DNA of 64,000 nt from Manis javanica (taxonomy: Eukaryota > Chordata > Mammalia > Pholidota > Manidae). Position numbers and translations under genes: made by a program. The notes beneath the pieces are model-generated. The model was not told the origin of the DNA and ran no database searches. It was given only the letters and a program-made list of their open reading frames with translations. Position 1 is the stretch's first letter. Every line of letters starts with the position of its first letter. Positions 39,601 through 45,924 of the stretch are shown here, piece by piece. Where the stretch lies: assembly GCF_040802235.1 (NCBI RefSeq), contig NW_027332181.1:186001-250000 (forward strand). Direction: 5' to 3'.

Positions 39601-42600
39601 TTTCACTAGTATATGTCACCAACCCCAGTAAGTGTTGGGGTTCTACACTCAAGGGGCTACTAGAGAGGGCACTACACTGCTGTAGGTAAGCACCCCACTT
39701 GGCTAGTGTTAGTGTTTATGCCACGCCACTCCTTAAATTTTGGGTCCAGTCTTGTACCCACCCCAAGATGGGACAGGTGGTTATTACCTTTATTGGGGCC
39801 ATTCCAGTAATGGGTTCTGTAGCCAGCAAGGCATGATACACGGCAGCCAGTTGTTTTTCTATCAAAGTGTATCATACCTCTGCCCCTTTCCAGAGTTGTG
39901 ACCAGAATCCAATTGGGTGGCAAGTTCATTCAAGCTGCTGCCAGAGATCCAGCCATAAGCGTTTTCAGTCACATGAATATCCAGCTCACAGGGCCTTGAT
40001 GGGTCTATTACACTCAAGGCCTGCATGGCCTTCACAGCCCATTTTGCTGTAGTAAAGGCAGATGCACATGTCTCATCCCAGTCCCACCTGATGCCCTTTC
40101 GTACCAACTGGTAGACGGGCTTCAGAATTTGTGCCACGTGCGGGATAAACACTCTCCAGTAGCCTAAAAGACCCAGAAACTCCTGTAGCAATGCTATAGT
40201 TGTAGGGGTAGGAAAAGCCTGGACTTTGTCTATAACTGCTTCTGGTATAACTTTGGTCTTATCTGACCAGACGACCTCCAAGAGAATTTGACAGACAGAC
40301 CAGGTCCCTGAACCTTGGTGCTGTTCACAGCCCATCCTTTCTCCTGTAAATGTTGCACCAGTCTAGGTGCTGCACCTGCTAGATCTGAAAGAGAATCAGA
40401 CGTGAGCATGGCCATTGGTACAGCCACACCATTGGCAGTTTCTCCCATGTAGCCAAGTCCTAGGCTACAAGTCCATGACAGATGGTGAGGCTGTGGGACG
40501 TATCCCTGCGGAAGGATGGTGAAAGTCCACTGCCGTCCTTCCCACATGAAGGCAAAGTGTTCCTGACTTTCCTGCTCAATGTCAATGGAACAGAAGGCAT
40601 TAGCAAGATCTACTACATAATGATATGTTCCTAGTTCAAGGCTGAGGGTATCCATCAGGTCTGCAATAGAGGGGACAACAGCATGCATAGAGGGTATGAC
40701 TTTATTCAGTTCTCTGTAATCCAGTCATATTCCAGGAGCCATCTGGCTTTTTTACTGGCCACACTGGGGAATTGAAAGGACTATGGGTGGGCTTTATAAT
40801 ACCCACCTTTTCCAGCTCCTGGAGAGTTTCTCCAATCTTATTATGCCCTCCAGGAAGTTTGTATTGTTTGGTATTAGTCACCAGCTGAGGCACAGGCAAA
40901 GCTATGGGCCGGTGCCTAGCATGTCCCCTCAGAACTGCCTTCACCACATGTACTCTCAATCTGAACTCACCTGCAGTGGTCTGCACCCATAGACCCTGCA
41001 GGATATCAATCCCCAAAATATACTCAGCAATAGGAGATATATACACAGTATACTCCCTGACCTAACTGTACCATCTTCAGCTTAGTAAAACCTCTTCCCA
41101 GGCAAATGTATGATTTTCTTTCTTCTTAGGAGATTCATCATCAATTCTTTCAGACTCTTGATAACTGAGGCTTCCCCTTCTGTCCCTTTCTCTTCACTAA
41201 ATGCTGAATGAATATCATCTTGTCTTTTGGGTGTGCTTCTATTTACACAAAAATACAAAAAACTATCTTAACTTGCCTATGTCTTGTTTCATTCAGTCTC
41301 CCACCTTCTTCATTGTAAACTTCATCTGGATATCCTGATGCTACTACCTCAAGTTAACAGCACAAGACAGAACTTTTGTTTCCTCTAAGCTCTCCTTTTT
41401 GCCTAGTTTCTGTGCTATCGAAGACTAACACCCCTACGATTGGGAACAAGACAGGGATGCCCACTTTCCCCCCTTTTATTCAACACAGTACTGGAGATCC
41501 TAGCCACAGCAATCAGACAACACAAAGAAATAAAAGGCATCCACATTGGTAAGGAAGAAGTCAAACTGTCACTGTTTGCAGATGACATGATATTGTACAT
41601 AAAAAACCCCGAAGAACCCACTCCAAAACTACTAGAACTAATATCTGAATTCAGCAAAGTTGCAGGATACAAAATTAATACACAGAAATCTGTTGTATTC
41701 CTATATACTAACAATGAACTAGCAGAAAGAGAAATCAGGAAAACAATTTCATTCACAATTGCATCAGAAAGAATAAAATACCTAGGAATAAACCTTACCA
41801 AGGAAGTGAAAGACCTATACCCTGGAAACTACAAGACACTCTGAAGAAAAATTAAAGAGGACATTAATAAATGGAAATTCATCCCATGCTCTTGGGTAGG
41901 AAGAATTAATATTGTCAAAATGGCCATTCTGCCTAAAGCAATCTACAGATTCAATGCAATCCCTATCAAAATACCGACAGCATTCTTCAACAAACTGGAA
42001 CAAATAGTTCTAAAATTCATATGGAACCACCAAAGACCCCGAATAGCCAAAGCAATCCTGAGAAAGAAGAATAAAGCAGGGGGGATCTCGCTTTCTAACT
42101 TCAAGCTCTACTACAAAGCCACAGTAATCAAAACAATTTGGTACTGGCACAAGAACAGACCCATAGACCAGTGGAACAGAATAGAGAGTACAGATATTAA
42201 CCCAAGCATATATGGTCAATTAATATATGATGAAGGAGCCATGGATATACAATGGGGAAATGACAGCCTCTTCAACAGCTGGTGTTGGCAAAACTGGACA
42301 GCTACATGTAAGAGAATGAAACTGGATTACTGCCTAACTCCATACACAAAAGTAAACTCAAAATGGATCAAACATCTGAATGTAAGTCATGAAACCATAA
42401 AACTCTTAGATGAAAACATAGGCAAAACTCTCTTGAATATAAACATGAACAACTTCTTCATGAACATATCTCCCTGGGCAAGGGAAAAAGCAAAAATGAA
42501 TAAGTGGGACTATATCAAACTAAAAAGCTTCGGTACAGCAAAGGACACCATCAGTAGAACAAAAAGGCATCCTACAGTATGGGAGAATATAATCATATAT

Positions 42601-44906
42601 GACATATCCAATAAGGGGTTGACATCCAAAATATACAAAGAGCTCATGCACCTCAACAAACAAAAAGCAAATAATCCAATTAAAAAATGGGCACAGGATC
42701 TGAACAGACAGTTCTCCAAAGAAGAAATTCAGATGGCCAACAGGCACATGAAAAGATGCTCCACACTGCTAATCATCAGAGAATTGCAAATTAAAACCAC
42801 AATGAGATATCATCTCACACCAGTTAGGATGGCCAACATTCAAAAGACAAACAACAAAATGTTGGTGGGGATGTGGAGAAGGGGAGCCCTCCTACACTGC
42901 TGGTAGGAATGTAAATTAGTTCAACCATTGTGGAAAGCAGTATGGAGGTTCCTCAAAAAACTCAAAATAGAAATACCATTTGACCCAGGAATTCCACTCC
43001 TAGGAATTTACCCTAAGAATGCAGCAGCCCAGTTTGAAAAAGACATTTGCACCCCTATGTTTATCACAGCACTATTTACAATAGACAAGAAATGGAAGCA
43101 ACCTAAGTGTTCATCAGTAAATGAATGGATAAAGATGTGGTACTATACACAATGCAATATTATTCAGCCTTAAGAAGAAAACAAATCCTACATTTGCAAC
43201 AACATGGATGGAGCTAGAGGGTATTATGCTCAGTGCAGAGAAAGACAGGTATCTAAGGATTTCACTCATCTGTGGAGTATAAAAACAAAGAACAAACTGA
43301 AGGAACAAAACAGCAGCAGACTCACAGAACCCAAGAATGGACTAACAGTTACCACAGGGAAAGGGACTGAGGAGGATGGGTGGGAAGGGAGGGATAAGGG
43401 GAAAAAGGGGCATATGATTAGCACCCATAATGTGGGGGGGGGGGGCACGGGAAGGCAGTATAGCACAGAGAAGACAAGTAGTGATTCTATAGCATCTTAA
43501 TACACTGATGGACAGTGACTGTAATCGGGTATGTGGTGGGGACTTGATAATGGGGGGAATCTAGTAACCATAATGTTGCTCATGTAAGTGTCATGGTACA
43601 AAAAAAAAAAAAAAGACTGACACTGTTTTTAACTCTTTTTTCCCCTAATAAATGCTAATGTTAAGGACCTTGGAAAATATACAATGCAAATCACTACCCA
43701 TTTTCATATAAATGTATTTAAATGCCATTGTGATTTTTAAAAAGTACCAAATCTCAAAAGTCACCCTGTAACTCTTGATAAGCAAAATGCCAATCTTATA
43801 ATTATCCAATTTTTAAAAAGCCGTTTTCACACCTTTTTTCTTTCCCCTGTGTATACGTGTTTTCAGTACCTAGTATGTTAGCAACTATGCCAGTTGCTGA
43901 TTTGGAGTCTTAATTTTACACAAGGCACTCCGTAACTTCCAGAATTTTGTTAACTAAGTCATTTCTGTTCTTTGCTCAAAAAGCTGGAGCCAGAAATACT
44001 AATTAGATGGTATTCCCTTTCCATTACTGGACGGACTATAATTATTTTGAACCCGGCAATGACAATGATGGTGCTTCCTGTTTGGTGGTTTCGTTTCTTC
44101 TCTGACCTGGCCGACCTAGGTTCGTAGCGATTTTTATAAAAGTCCTAGATGATATGGCAGAATGACAGCACGTCAGTAACGAGTAAGGACTACAGTCCTA
44201 CAACACGGAGCGCCCAGAGAGTGAGGGGTGAGGCGAGGGTGCAGCTCTGCCCCCAGATTTCATCATTCCGATAGTCTGTTCTCAACAACTCTTTAGAAAG
44301 TGGGCTCCTCTAGGAAGAGAGAAAGAAGGGTCTGTGTAACATTTTACTTAAGGACAGACATTTAAAAGTACGGTTGCAAAATCCAATTTGATACTAAAAC
44401 GAGTAAGCCGAATACGCAGTTTTCGGAAACTCAAGTGTGGGAAGAAGGGGAGGGGCGGAATGGGCCGAGCGCCCAGGCTGCACCGGGCGGAGAGACCCCA
44501 GCGGCGGGGCGTGGACAGCGCCGCCGAGGTTACGCTCGAGGGCCGCGGGAGGAAACGCCGAGCCGGGAGCTGAAACCCCGGGCTTCGGGGCCAGAGCCGG
44601 GCCGAAGCTACAGGGGTGCCGACGCTAGCGAGGAGGCATCTCGCACCCGCACCCCGCCGTCCCCGGGCTGGCGAGGAAGAGGGCTGTGGGGGGAAGCGGG
44701 AAGGGAAGCAGGAAGAAGTCCAACAGGGACAGGGTCTCAATGCAACAAGTGCCCGCGGCAGCTCCCCAACAGACTGCAGGCCTGCAGCAGGTTCGCTAGG
44801 CCCGGCGCGGCGGCCCCCTGGCCTTCCCTCTCTCGGCCACTGCCCCACCGCACTTACTCTGCCACACGACGCTCTTCAGCCCCCGTTCCATCCCTGTCGG
44901 CGCCAT
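504..44906 (-). CDS. STXBP3: STXBP3 (Munc18-3/Munc18c), 5' six coding exons, partial
   Basis: Sec1/Munc18-family protein that binds syntaxin-4 and controls SNARE-dependent fusion at the plasma membrane, for example GLUT4 vesicle and granule exocytosis (family knowledge). Six exons with GT/AG borders join in frame on the minus strand: 44858-44906, 9621-9670, 8950-9031, 5012-5088, 2302-2380 and 504-604. They total 438 nt and encode residues 1-146 of about 590, the start of the Sec1 N-terminal domain. Diagnostic stretches are [41 protein letters not shown] and [12 protein letters not shown]. All splice phases agree: 1, 0, 1, 0, 1, 0. The remaining exons lie beyond base 1. FNDC7 lies upstream on the same strand, as in human. 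Intron 1 is about 35 kb and swollen by nested LINEs. Confidence 0.96.
605..2301 (-). other. STXBP3: STXBP3 intron 5
   Basis: AT-rich intron. Apart from the DNA-transposon-like element at 1358-1684, no further recognisable element or gene. Confidence 0.8.
1358..1684. mobile_element. Non-autonomous DNA transposon with terminal inverted repeats
   Basis: Begins CTGATCCTTGAACA and ends with the near-perfect inverse (TGTTCAAGGATCAG), about 327 bp, with no coding sequence. This is the familiar mammalian repeat whose end reads 'gatccttgaacaacac'; I do not assign the family with confidence. No clear target duplication. Confidence 0.6.
2302..2380 (-). CDS. STXBP3: STXBP3 coding exon 5
   Basis: 79 nt, phase 0 in and phase 1 out. 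The acceptor is TTTTTTAAG and the donor GACT|GTAAGTAA. It encodes residues 87-112, including [21 protein letters not shown] cysteine follows FL where I recall histidine in the human protein. Confidence 0.95.
2381..5011 (-). other. STXBP3: STXBP3 intron 4
   Basis: About 2.6 kb of AT-rich intron. The antisense reading frames at 2550-2747, 3570-3902 and 4011-4280 show no recognisable family and are treated as chance. A weakly L1-like stretch may lie near 3900-4280, but I cannot support a call. Confidence 0.7.
5012..5088 (-). CDS. STXBP3: STXBP3 coding exon 4
   Basis: 77 nt, phase 1 in and phase 0 out. The acceptor is GTGTTTAG and the donor AAAG|GTGAGT. It encodes residues 61-86, with [19 protein letters not shown] as the recognisable core. 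Confidence 0.96.
5414..5633 (-). repeat. MIR SINE fragment
   Basis: Contains the reversed MIR core: 'aataaggaaactaagacttagagaag', then a 'cacagatagaaagcag' segment and 'cagagcccaagtgtttaactactatt'. Ancient tRNA-derived SINE in STXBP3 intron 3, reverse orientation. The short reading frame here is part of the SINE. Confidence 0.8.
6339..7193 (+). mobile_element. 5'-truncated L1, 3' end of ORF2 plus 3' UTR
   Basis: Starts inside ORF2 (frame open 6350-6850: [33 protein letters not shown]), followed by the G-rich 3' UTR and an A-rich tail. Flanked by a 16-bp target-site duplication AAAAAGAAAGGTTTTT at 6323-6338 and 7194-7209. It lies in STXBP3 intron 3, antisense to the gene, with no ERV tail. 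Confidence 0.93.
7210..8949 (-). other. STXBP3: STXBP3 intron 3, remainder
   Basis: AT-rich intron. A probable MIR remnant at about 8217-8330 reads 'gagtctcagtttcctcatta'. Nothing else recognised. Confidence 0.6.
8950..9031 (-). CDS. STXBP3: STXBP3 coding exon 3
   Basis: 82 nt, phase 0 in and phase 1 out. The acceptor is CTTGTAAG and the donor ACTG|GTAAGTG. It encodes residues 34-60, including [18 protein letters not shown], part of the first Sec1 strand-helix unit. Confidence 0.96.
9346..9565 (-). repeat. MIR SINE fragment next to STXBP3 exon 2
   Basis: Reverse-orientation MIR: 'aagcattttacatggattcattta', 'attgacaaggcaacagaggcacagag', 'ttgcccaagaaaccacagttgtaagtgg'. It ends about 55 bases from the exon 2 donor. 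Confidence 0.82.
9621..9670 (-). CDS. STXBP3: STXBP3 coding exon 2
   Basis: 50 nt. The acceptor is a polypyrimidine stretch ending TTTTCCAG, and the donor is AAG|GTAGAA. It encodes residues 17-33, K(split)[17 protein letters not shown] tandem AG (CCAGAG) at the acceptor offers two possible cut sites, but only the first keeps the frame. Confidence 0.96.
9671..11040 (-). other. STXBP3: STXBP3 intron 1, exon-2-proximal part
   Basis: AT-rich intron with the polypyrimidine tract and acceptor of exon 2 at its left edge (9671-9690). I see no gene or clear repeat before the DNA transposon starting at 11041. Confidence 0.65.
11041..11316 (+). mobile_element. hAT-like DNA transposon, left part (outermost layer of nest)
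   Basis: Matches the element at 54441-54696 over 'catgtggct', 'acaccagattt', 'gacttagta', 'atatattattaaa' and 'gctactagaaaattt'. Its right end resumes at 30500-30540 after the Tigger insertion. The ends are inverted-repeat like (CACTGCCCTATATGATAGAA against the inverse of TTCTAATGGATTGGACTGCTG). The superfamily is inferred and no transposase is present. Confidence 0.65.
11317..11977 (+). mobile_element. Tigger1-like (pogo/Tc1-mariner) DNA transposon, left part
   Basis: Starts CAGGTACACCTG after a TA target duplication (11315-11316). It follows the Tigger1 consensus as I know it: 'acaaattgaaggtttgtggcaa', 'ttggggcgccatgaacc', 'cctgagacacaacaatattgaaatt', 'caatggcctctaaatgttcaagtgaaaggaagagtc', the start of the transposase region. 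The reading frame is broken. L1 copy A interrupts it. Confidence 0.88.
12989..13624 (+). pseudogene. L1 A ORF1 remnant (RNA-binding coiled-coil protein)
   Basis: L1 ORF1p is a trimeric RNA chaperone that coats L1 RNA. Here two frames cover it: 12989-13285 (N-terminal and coiled-coil region, [20 protein letters not shown]) and 13316-13624 (RRM/C-terminal region, [16 protein letters not shown]). They are separated by a stop just after the DQSN-like junction at 13285. The C-terminal tail beyond 13624 is degenerate. Confidence 0.85.
14073..15827 (+). pseudogene. L1 A ORF2 remnant, endonuclease to start of reverse transcriptase
   Basis: The endonuclease start [19 protein letters not shown] and CLQETH are in frame 14073-14294. 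After a frameshift, ILGDFNTPL and [10 protein letters not shown] (SRIDHI with D changed to H) are in 14389-15036. The reverse transcriptase region begins near 15500 and breaks at a TGA after the 'GWYKI' position (15812-15814). No function is expected. Confidence 0.85.
15838..15850 (+). promoter_or_regulatory. YY1-type site at L1 B 5' end
   Basis: CCAAGATGGCGGC about 11 bases inside the element, at the place where L1 promoters of other mammals carry a YY1 site that sets transcription initiation. L1 A (AAAGATGGCAAC) and the old L1 at 34.2 kb (AAAAGATGATGG) have decayed versions. Confidence 0.65.
16645..17540 (+). pseudogene. L1 B ORF1 remnant
   Basis: Frame 16645-17073 covers the N-terminal region and coiled coil ([20 protein letters not shown], then VPDEEEGK). 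A one-base shift near 17045-17060 breaks the frame. The RRM and C-terminal domain ([50 protein letters not shown]) continue in another frame. Confidence 0.88.
17786..21600 (+). pseudogene. L1 B ORF2 remnant (endonuclease, reverse transcriptase, C-terminal domain)
   Basis: The first 584 codons are open (17786-19540; the likely true start is the internal Met of [10 protein letters not shown]). The endonuclease motif set looks complete: [41 protein letters not shown]. The reverse transcriptase runs to GMQGWYNI, where a TGA (19538-19540) replaces an expected CGA. Further frames hold the [12 protein letters not shown] catalytic site near 19907, a fingers/thumb segment (20138-20506), 20573-21103 and the C-terminal [14 protein letters not shown] (21262-21591). 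Several frameshifts and stops make it non-autonomous. Confidence 0.92.
22294..22794 (+). pseudogene. ERV env transmembrane-subunit remnant, tail 1
   Basis: A 166-codon frame. Visible are a hydrophobic Ala/Gly/Pro stretch like a fusion peptide, a heptad-like segment ending LLELNQEL, an immunosuppressive-loop-like region, a Cys-x6-(C)C site whose first paired Cys is mutated to Gly (EMGCF), and a Trp-rich membrane-proximal region and membrane anchor ([11 protein letters not shown]). It fits the covalently linked (gamma/type D) class of retroviral TM. It is truncated upstream and not functional. Confidence 0.72.
23131..23217 (+). ncRNA. CTE-like RNA export hairpin, tail 1
   Basis: Lies between env and LTR, where type D retroviruses carry the constitutive transport element. 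Nested pairs: GGCCCT with GGGGCC (one U-G), GACTG with CAGTC, TTCCTC with GAGGAA closing an AAGG loop. The internal loop has GACGGGTAAGA (23159-23169) opposite CCTAAGACAGG (23189-23199), the pair of motifs known to bind NXF1/TAP in the CTE. Only one of the two symmetric loops of the classical CTE is seen. Function is inferred. Confidence 0.7.
23481..23800 (+). repeat. ERV 3' LTR (U3-R only), tail 1
   Basis: 320 bp from TGTGGGATCC to GATGCCCTCTC, with AATAAA 17 bases before the end, then poly(A). It holds a minisatellite-like triple of 'caccatgtaagaa' variants (about 23607-23660). Cleavage at the R end indicates RNA origin. Confidence 0.82.
23814..26120 (+). mobile_element. L1 copy C, 5'-truncated within ORF2
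   Basis: Starts CACTCAGCAAAATGGGTATAG directly after the A-run of tail 1, inside the ORF2 palm region (the same place as 19658 in L1 B). It runs through the LFADD site (24060, 'ttgcagatgacatgaca'), thumb and C-terminal domain (25416-25640) to the G-rich 3' UTR and A-run at 26122-26130. Many stops. Its target duplication would lie in the A-runs and cannot be resolved. Confidence 0.9.
26729..27013 (+). pseudogene. ERV env transmembrane-subunit remnant, tail 2
   Basis: A 94-codon frame homologous to 22600-22794. It keeps the full Cys-x6-Cys-Cys motif (CELFPGMCC), the FNLSDFSQ block, a Trp-rich membrane-proximal segment, a membrane anchor ([12 protein letters not shown]) and a short cytoplasmic tail ending in Lys-Lys. 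The upstream half is in broken frames. Confidence 0.72.
27269..27355 (+). ncRNA. CTE-like RNA export hairpin, tail 2
   Basis: GGCCCC/GGGGCC, GACTG/CAGTC and TTCCTC/GAGGAA all pair perfectly. Loop motifs are GACAGGTAAGA (one change from GACGGGTAAGA) and CAACCTAAGACAGGC. Position and form are as in tail 1. Confidence 0.7.
27895..27993 (+). other. 92-bp unique segment with own poly(A) signal (candidate 3' transduction)
   Basis: Sequence between the A-run of ERV tail 2 and the target duplication of the whole block. It contains AATAAA at 27964-27969, then 17 bases, then 11 As. It does not resemble L1, the ERV tail or anything else in the window. This is how genomic flank looks when read-through L1 RNA uses a downstream poly(A) site. 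Confidence 0.65.
28008..30367 (+). mobile_element. L1 copy A, 3' part (ORF2 second half and 3' UTR)
   Basis: Resumes ORF2 of copy A exactly where it broke, after the second 14-bp target duplication (27994-28007). It includes the palm region (a diverged FADD-like site near 28355, 'cgtgtagatgac'), the 28701-29732 frame (thumb and C-terminal region), then the G-rich 3' UTR and an A-rich end near 30340-30367. A short deletion near 29730 removes part of the C-terminal domain. No ERV tail. Confidence 0.9.
30368..30497 (+). mobile_element. Tigger1-like DNA transposon, right end
   Basis: 'gcactgggaaatcaaaaagttcc', 'tattgtgatattcactttattg' and 'tatctccagggtatgcctg' match the Tigger1 3' end. It ends CCTG followed by the second TA (30498-30499). 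Most of the transposase gene is missing, so the copy was deleted internally or that part was lost. Confidence 0.88.
30500..30540 (+). mobile_element. hAT-like DNA transposon, right end
   Basis: Continues the element broken at 11316: 'gtagcatgttgcattatatttctaatgg' corresponds to the right end of the copy near 54670-54696. It ends GGACTGCTG. Confidence 0.6.
30880..31200. repeat. Old L1M-type remnant
   Basis: 'ttttattgatatatacttcacatataatatggtg', 'gtatgcaacaagttgatttgatacatatata', 'ttaagatatactctcttagcaac' and 'tcatttaactggaagtctgta' follow the ancient mammalian L1M sequence that usually begins 'tttattgagatataattgacata'. Highly diverged. Confidence 0.6.
31440..31740 (+). repeat. L2-like LINE remnant
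   Basis: 'actactgcagttgtctcctatctggatttccagcttt', 'atctttctgaagcac' and 'ataaaatctggcatc' match the 3' part of L2 ('ctcctaactggtctccctgcttcc'). Confidence 0.5.
32095..32480 (+). repeat. L2-like LINE remnant
   Basis: 'tatctccaactgctgactagatacctcag', 'aaatcctattgatcctacctcccaaatctctc' and 'cagtcggccatctctcctgga' parallel the L2 region upstream of that matched at 31440. The two are separate copies because their order is reversed relative to the consensus. Confidence 0.5.
32630..33060 (+). repeat. Possible solo LTR
   Basis: About 430 bp from TGTGAAAATTAG to a CA end, with 'cagccaatgagagactcaac' of U3 type. No family assigned and no internal sequence. Confidence 0.3.
34248..37375 (+). mobile_element. 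Old L1 copy D (5' UTR, ORF1, start of ORF2)
   Basis: 5' UTR from 'gggaaaagatgatggagtagg', with a low-CpG GC-rich part at 34500-35230 where overlapping chance frames occur. ORF1 remnants 35440-36280 ([24 protein letters not shown]; coiled coil duplicated) in many frames. ORF2 start near 36787 ([13 protein letters not shown]). It ends inside the endonuclease at 37375, where the ERV LTR begins. It is more diverged than copies A-C. Confidence 0.85.
35533..35796 (+). repeat. 132-bp tandem duplication in L1 D ORF1
   Basis: Unit 1 is 35533-35664 and unit 2 is 35665-35796, both beginning GTATGTCACTGACTTGTGAAACAG and differing at only a few bases. The length is 44 codons, so frame-preserving, in the coiled-coil region. 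Confidence 0.9.
37376..37677 (-). repeat. ERV-L-like 3' LTR
   Basis: 302 bp, starting TGTGGGAAAGTTGGGG and ending ACA on the minus strand, preceded by the purine-rich GGAGGGGTGGAG. It contains TATATAG (37551-37557 region) and AATAAA (37471-37476), spaced like a promoter/R unit. In STXBP3 sense orientation it could supply a poly(A) site. Confidence 0.72.
38492..39197 (-). pseudogene. ERV-L-like integrase remnant
   Basis: Frame 39197-38955 ends the RNase H ([10 protein letters not shown]) and contains the zinc-binding HHCC region (CVVCSKRD). Frame 38887-38492 is the catalytic core with the DDE triad visible: [17 protein letters not shown] and GMIERHNG. The two frames are offset by stops and the C-terminal DNA-binding domain is not clear. 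Confidence 0.85.
39320..39652 (-). pseudogene. ERV-L-like RNase H remnant
   Basis: 110-codon frame with the catalytic WYTDGSSHG and the ESRAVWLVI segment (Glu) and CTDSWA (Asp) characteristic of retroviral RNase H. A closely similar fragment is at 55730-56012 in the opposite orientation. Confidence 0.85.
39862..41046 (-). pseudogene. ERV-L-like reverse transcriptase remnant
   Basis: Three frames: 41046-40702 (N-terminal, [16 protein letters not shown]), 40688-40230 (palm, [15 protein letters not shown] and LPQGY) and 40335-39862 (thumb/connection, [13 protein letters not shown]). The YxDD catalytic box is not readable: where it should stand the frame gives [13 protein letters not shown], so the site is destroyed. 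Frameshifts separate all three parts. Confidence 0.85.
41091..41431 (-). other. STXBP3: Intron segment between ERV-L remnant and L1 E
   Basis: About 340 bases with no recognised element. It ends in the left target duplication of L1 E (AAGACTAACAC, 41421-41431). Confidence 0.5.
41432..43612 (+). mobile_element. 5'-truncated L1 copy E
   Basis: Starts in the ORF2 palm ([29 protein letters not shown] in 41440-41844), then a long open stretch of 328 codons (41920-42906), the C-terminal [14 protein letters not shown], a G-rich 3' UTR and an A-run. Flanking 11-bp duplications AAGACTAACAC / AAGACTGACAC (41421-41431, 43613-43623) differ at one base. No ERV tail. Confidence 0.92.
43624..44429 (-). other. 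STXBP3: STXBP3 intron 1, exon-1-proximal part
   Basis: Unique-looking intron leading into the CpG island. No repeat or extra exon recognised. Confidence 0.6.
44858..44906 (-). CDS. STXBP3: STXBP3 coding exon 1 (start codon)
   Basis: The ATG is at 44904-44906 with a good context (A at -3, G at +4). It encodes [16 protein letters not shown] plus the first base of the next codon, then a GTAAGT donor at 44857. The GLKSVVWQ block is conserved in STXBP3. Residues 4-6 (TGM) differ from the human protein as I remember it, so this short N-terminal stretch appears variable. The exon sits inside the CpG island. Confidence 0.95.
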
Positions 44907-45145
44907 CTTCCGAACACTGCAGAGGACCAGCCACTGCCCACAACACGCAACCTACTTCGGCCGTGAGGGAGCAGCTCCGGCGAACCCGCCCCCTCCCACG
45001 GGTCGCGCCCTCCGGAGACGTCACACGCGTCTGCAAGGGATTCCGGCCCACCCCCGGACGGAGGCTGCGCAGTGCAGGTGGACTCTCAGTGGGCAGCCGC
45101 GCGCCCCCTGGTGGGAGGCTGCGTCCACTGAAGTTCGATGTCCCG

Positions 45146-45153
45146 TGACGTCA
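45146..45153. promoter_or_regulatory. Palindromic CRE (TGACGTCA)
   Basis: Perfect 8-bp cAMP response element consensus, about 240 bases upstream of the STXBP3 start codon, at the edge of the CpG island. A second GACGTCAC site lies at 45017-45024. CREB/ATF binding is an inference from the motif. Confidence 0.6.
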
Positions 45154-45924
45154 AAAGCCGAAACCTTGCATTGCGCTGTGAGTTAACAGGGTGTAAGAAA
45201 TTCCTAGTTCGCGCATATAGTACTTGAAGAAGGGAGGGATCCTGCGCTTAACAAAAGAATCCATAACAAAAGCAATTCGTCATAGACCTCAATAGGCCGC
45301 TCAACTACCGAATGGAAAATTTACCCCGCCCCACAAAAGCCTATTTTATCCATTTTTCAAGGACATTGCATAGAGCTATGAGGTACCCACCAGTGTATCC
45401 AGAACTGAGCAGGTCTTTCAGAAAACTCGAAGAAACGAGAGACCCTTCTGAAGAACTTAAAGTCTAATTAGACAGCTCAATTCCGGGCCTGCTGAAGGTA
45501 GTCAAAAGTTGGTCGAAAAGGGAATGCTTTAATGATGATAATATATGTAAATGAACCAATAAAATAAAATTATTCAACAAATTCATGTGCAAAATTGTAT
45601 GGAAGGGGCTGTCAATGCTTAAGGATTTAAAAGAAGGAATTATTGTTGAAAGCAGATTTGCAAAGGAGGTAATTTGATGTCAGACTTAGAAAGTTTAGGC
45701 AGAGATCTATTTCCTGAGATGGTTCTTTTGAGACATAAAAACAAAGTAATCAGTCATGAATTAAAGCAGTTTAGTTGCTAAGAGCCCCAAGTGACACAAT
45801 CATCGTCTACACTAACAAAGTAGATTTCCCTCTGAGAGTTGCAGATAACCTAGAGTCTTAATACGAGTTGGTCAAATAGGGAAGTTTAAATGGTTAGTTA
45901 GTACTAGTAATAATAATAATGGCT

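Larger units (their letters stand above)
37376..41090 (-). mobile_element. ERV-L-like provirus remnant: pol and 3' LTR, no env
   Basis: On the minus strand, so in STXBP3 sense orientation. From high to low coordinate: RT region (41046-39862), RNase H (39652-39320), integrase (39197-38492), about 800 bases without clear coding, a polypurine tract, then the LTR 37677-37376. The absence of env and the style of the pol motifs point to class III (ERV-L). The 5' LTR and gag are missing. It abuts the old L1 D on the left; the right border near 41090 is not sharp. Confidence 0.85.
44430..45160 (-). promoter_or_regulatory. STXBP3: CpG-island promoter of STXBP3
   Basis: About 700 bases dense in CG dinucleotides, unlike the AT-rich surroundings, covering STXBP3 exon 1 and its upstream side (higher coordinates). 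No TATA box is seen. Visible sites are a GC box (44985-44997), a CRE half-site GACGTCAC (45017-45024), a palindromic CRE TGACGTCA (45146-45153), and an ETS/YY1 composite at the start codon (about 44899-44911). This fits a housekeeping, dispersed-start promoter. Open reading frames of up to 237 codons on both strands here are by-products of high GC. The exact transcription start cannot be read from sequence. Confidence 0.88.

Noticed and set aside
44435..45148. 237-codon plus-strand frame and others in the CpG island
   Set aside because: GC-rich composition gives long frames in several phases on both strands. The sequence is Arg/Ala/Pro-rich low complexity, and the true exon here is STXBP3 exon 1 on the other strand.
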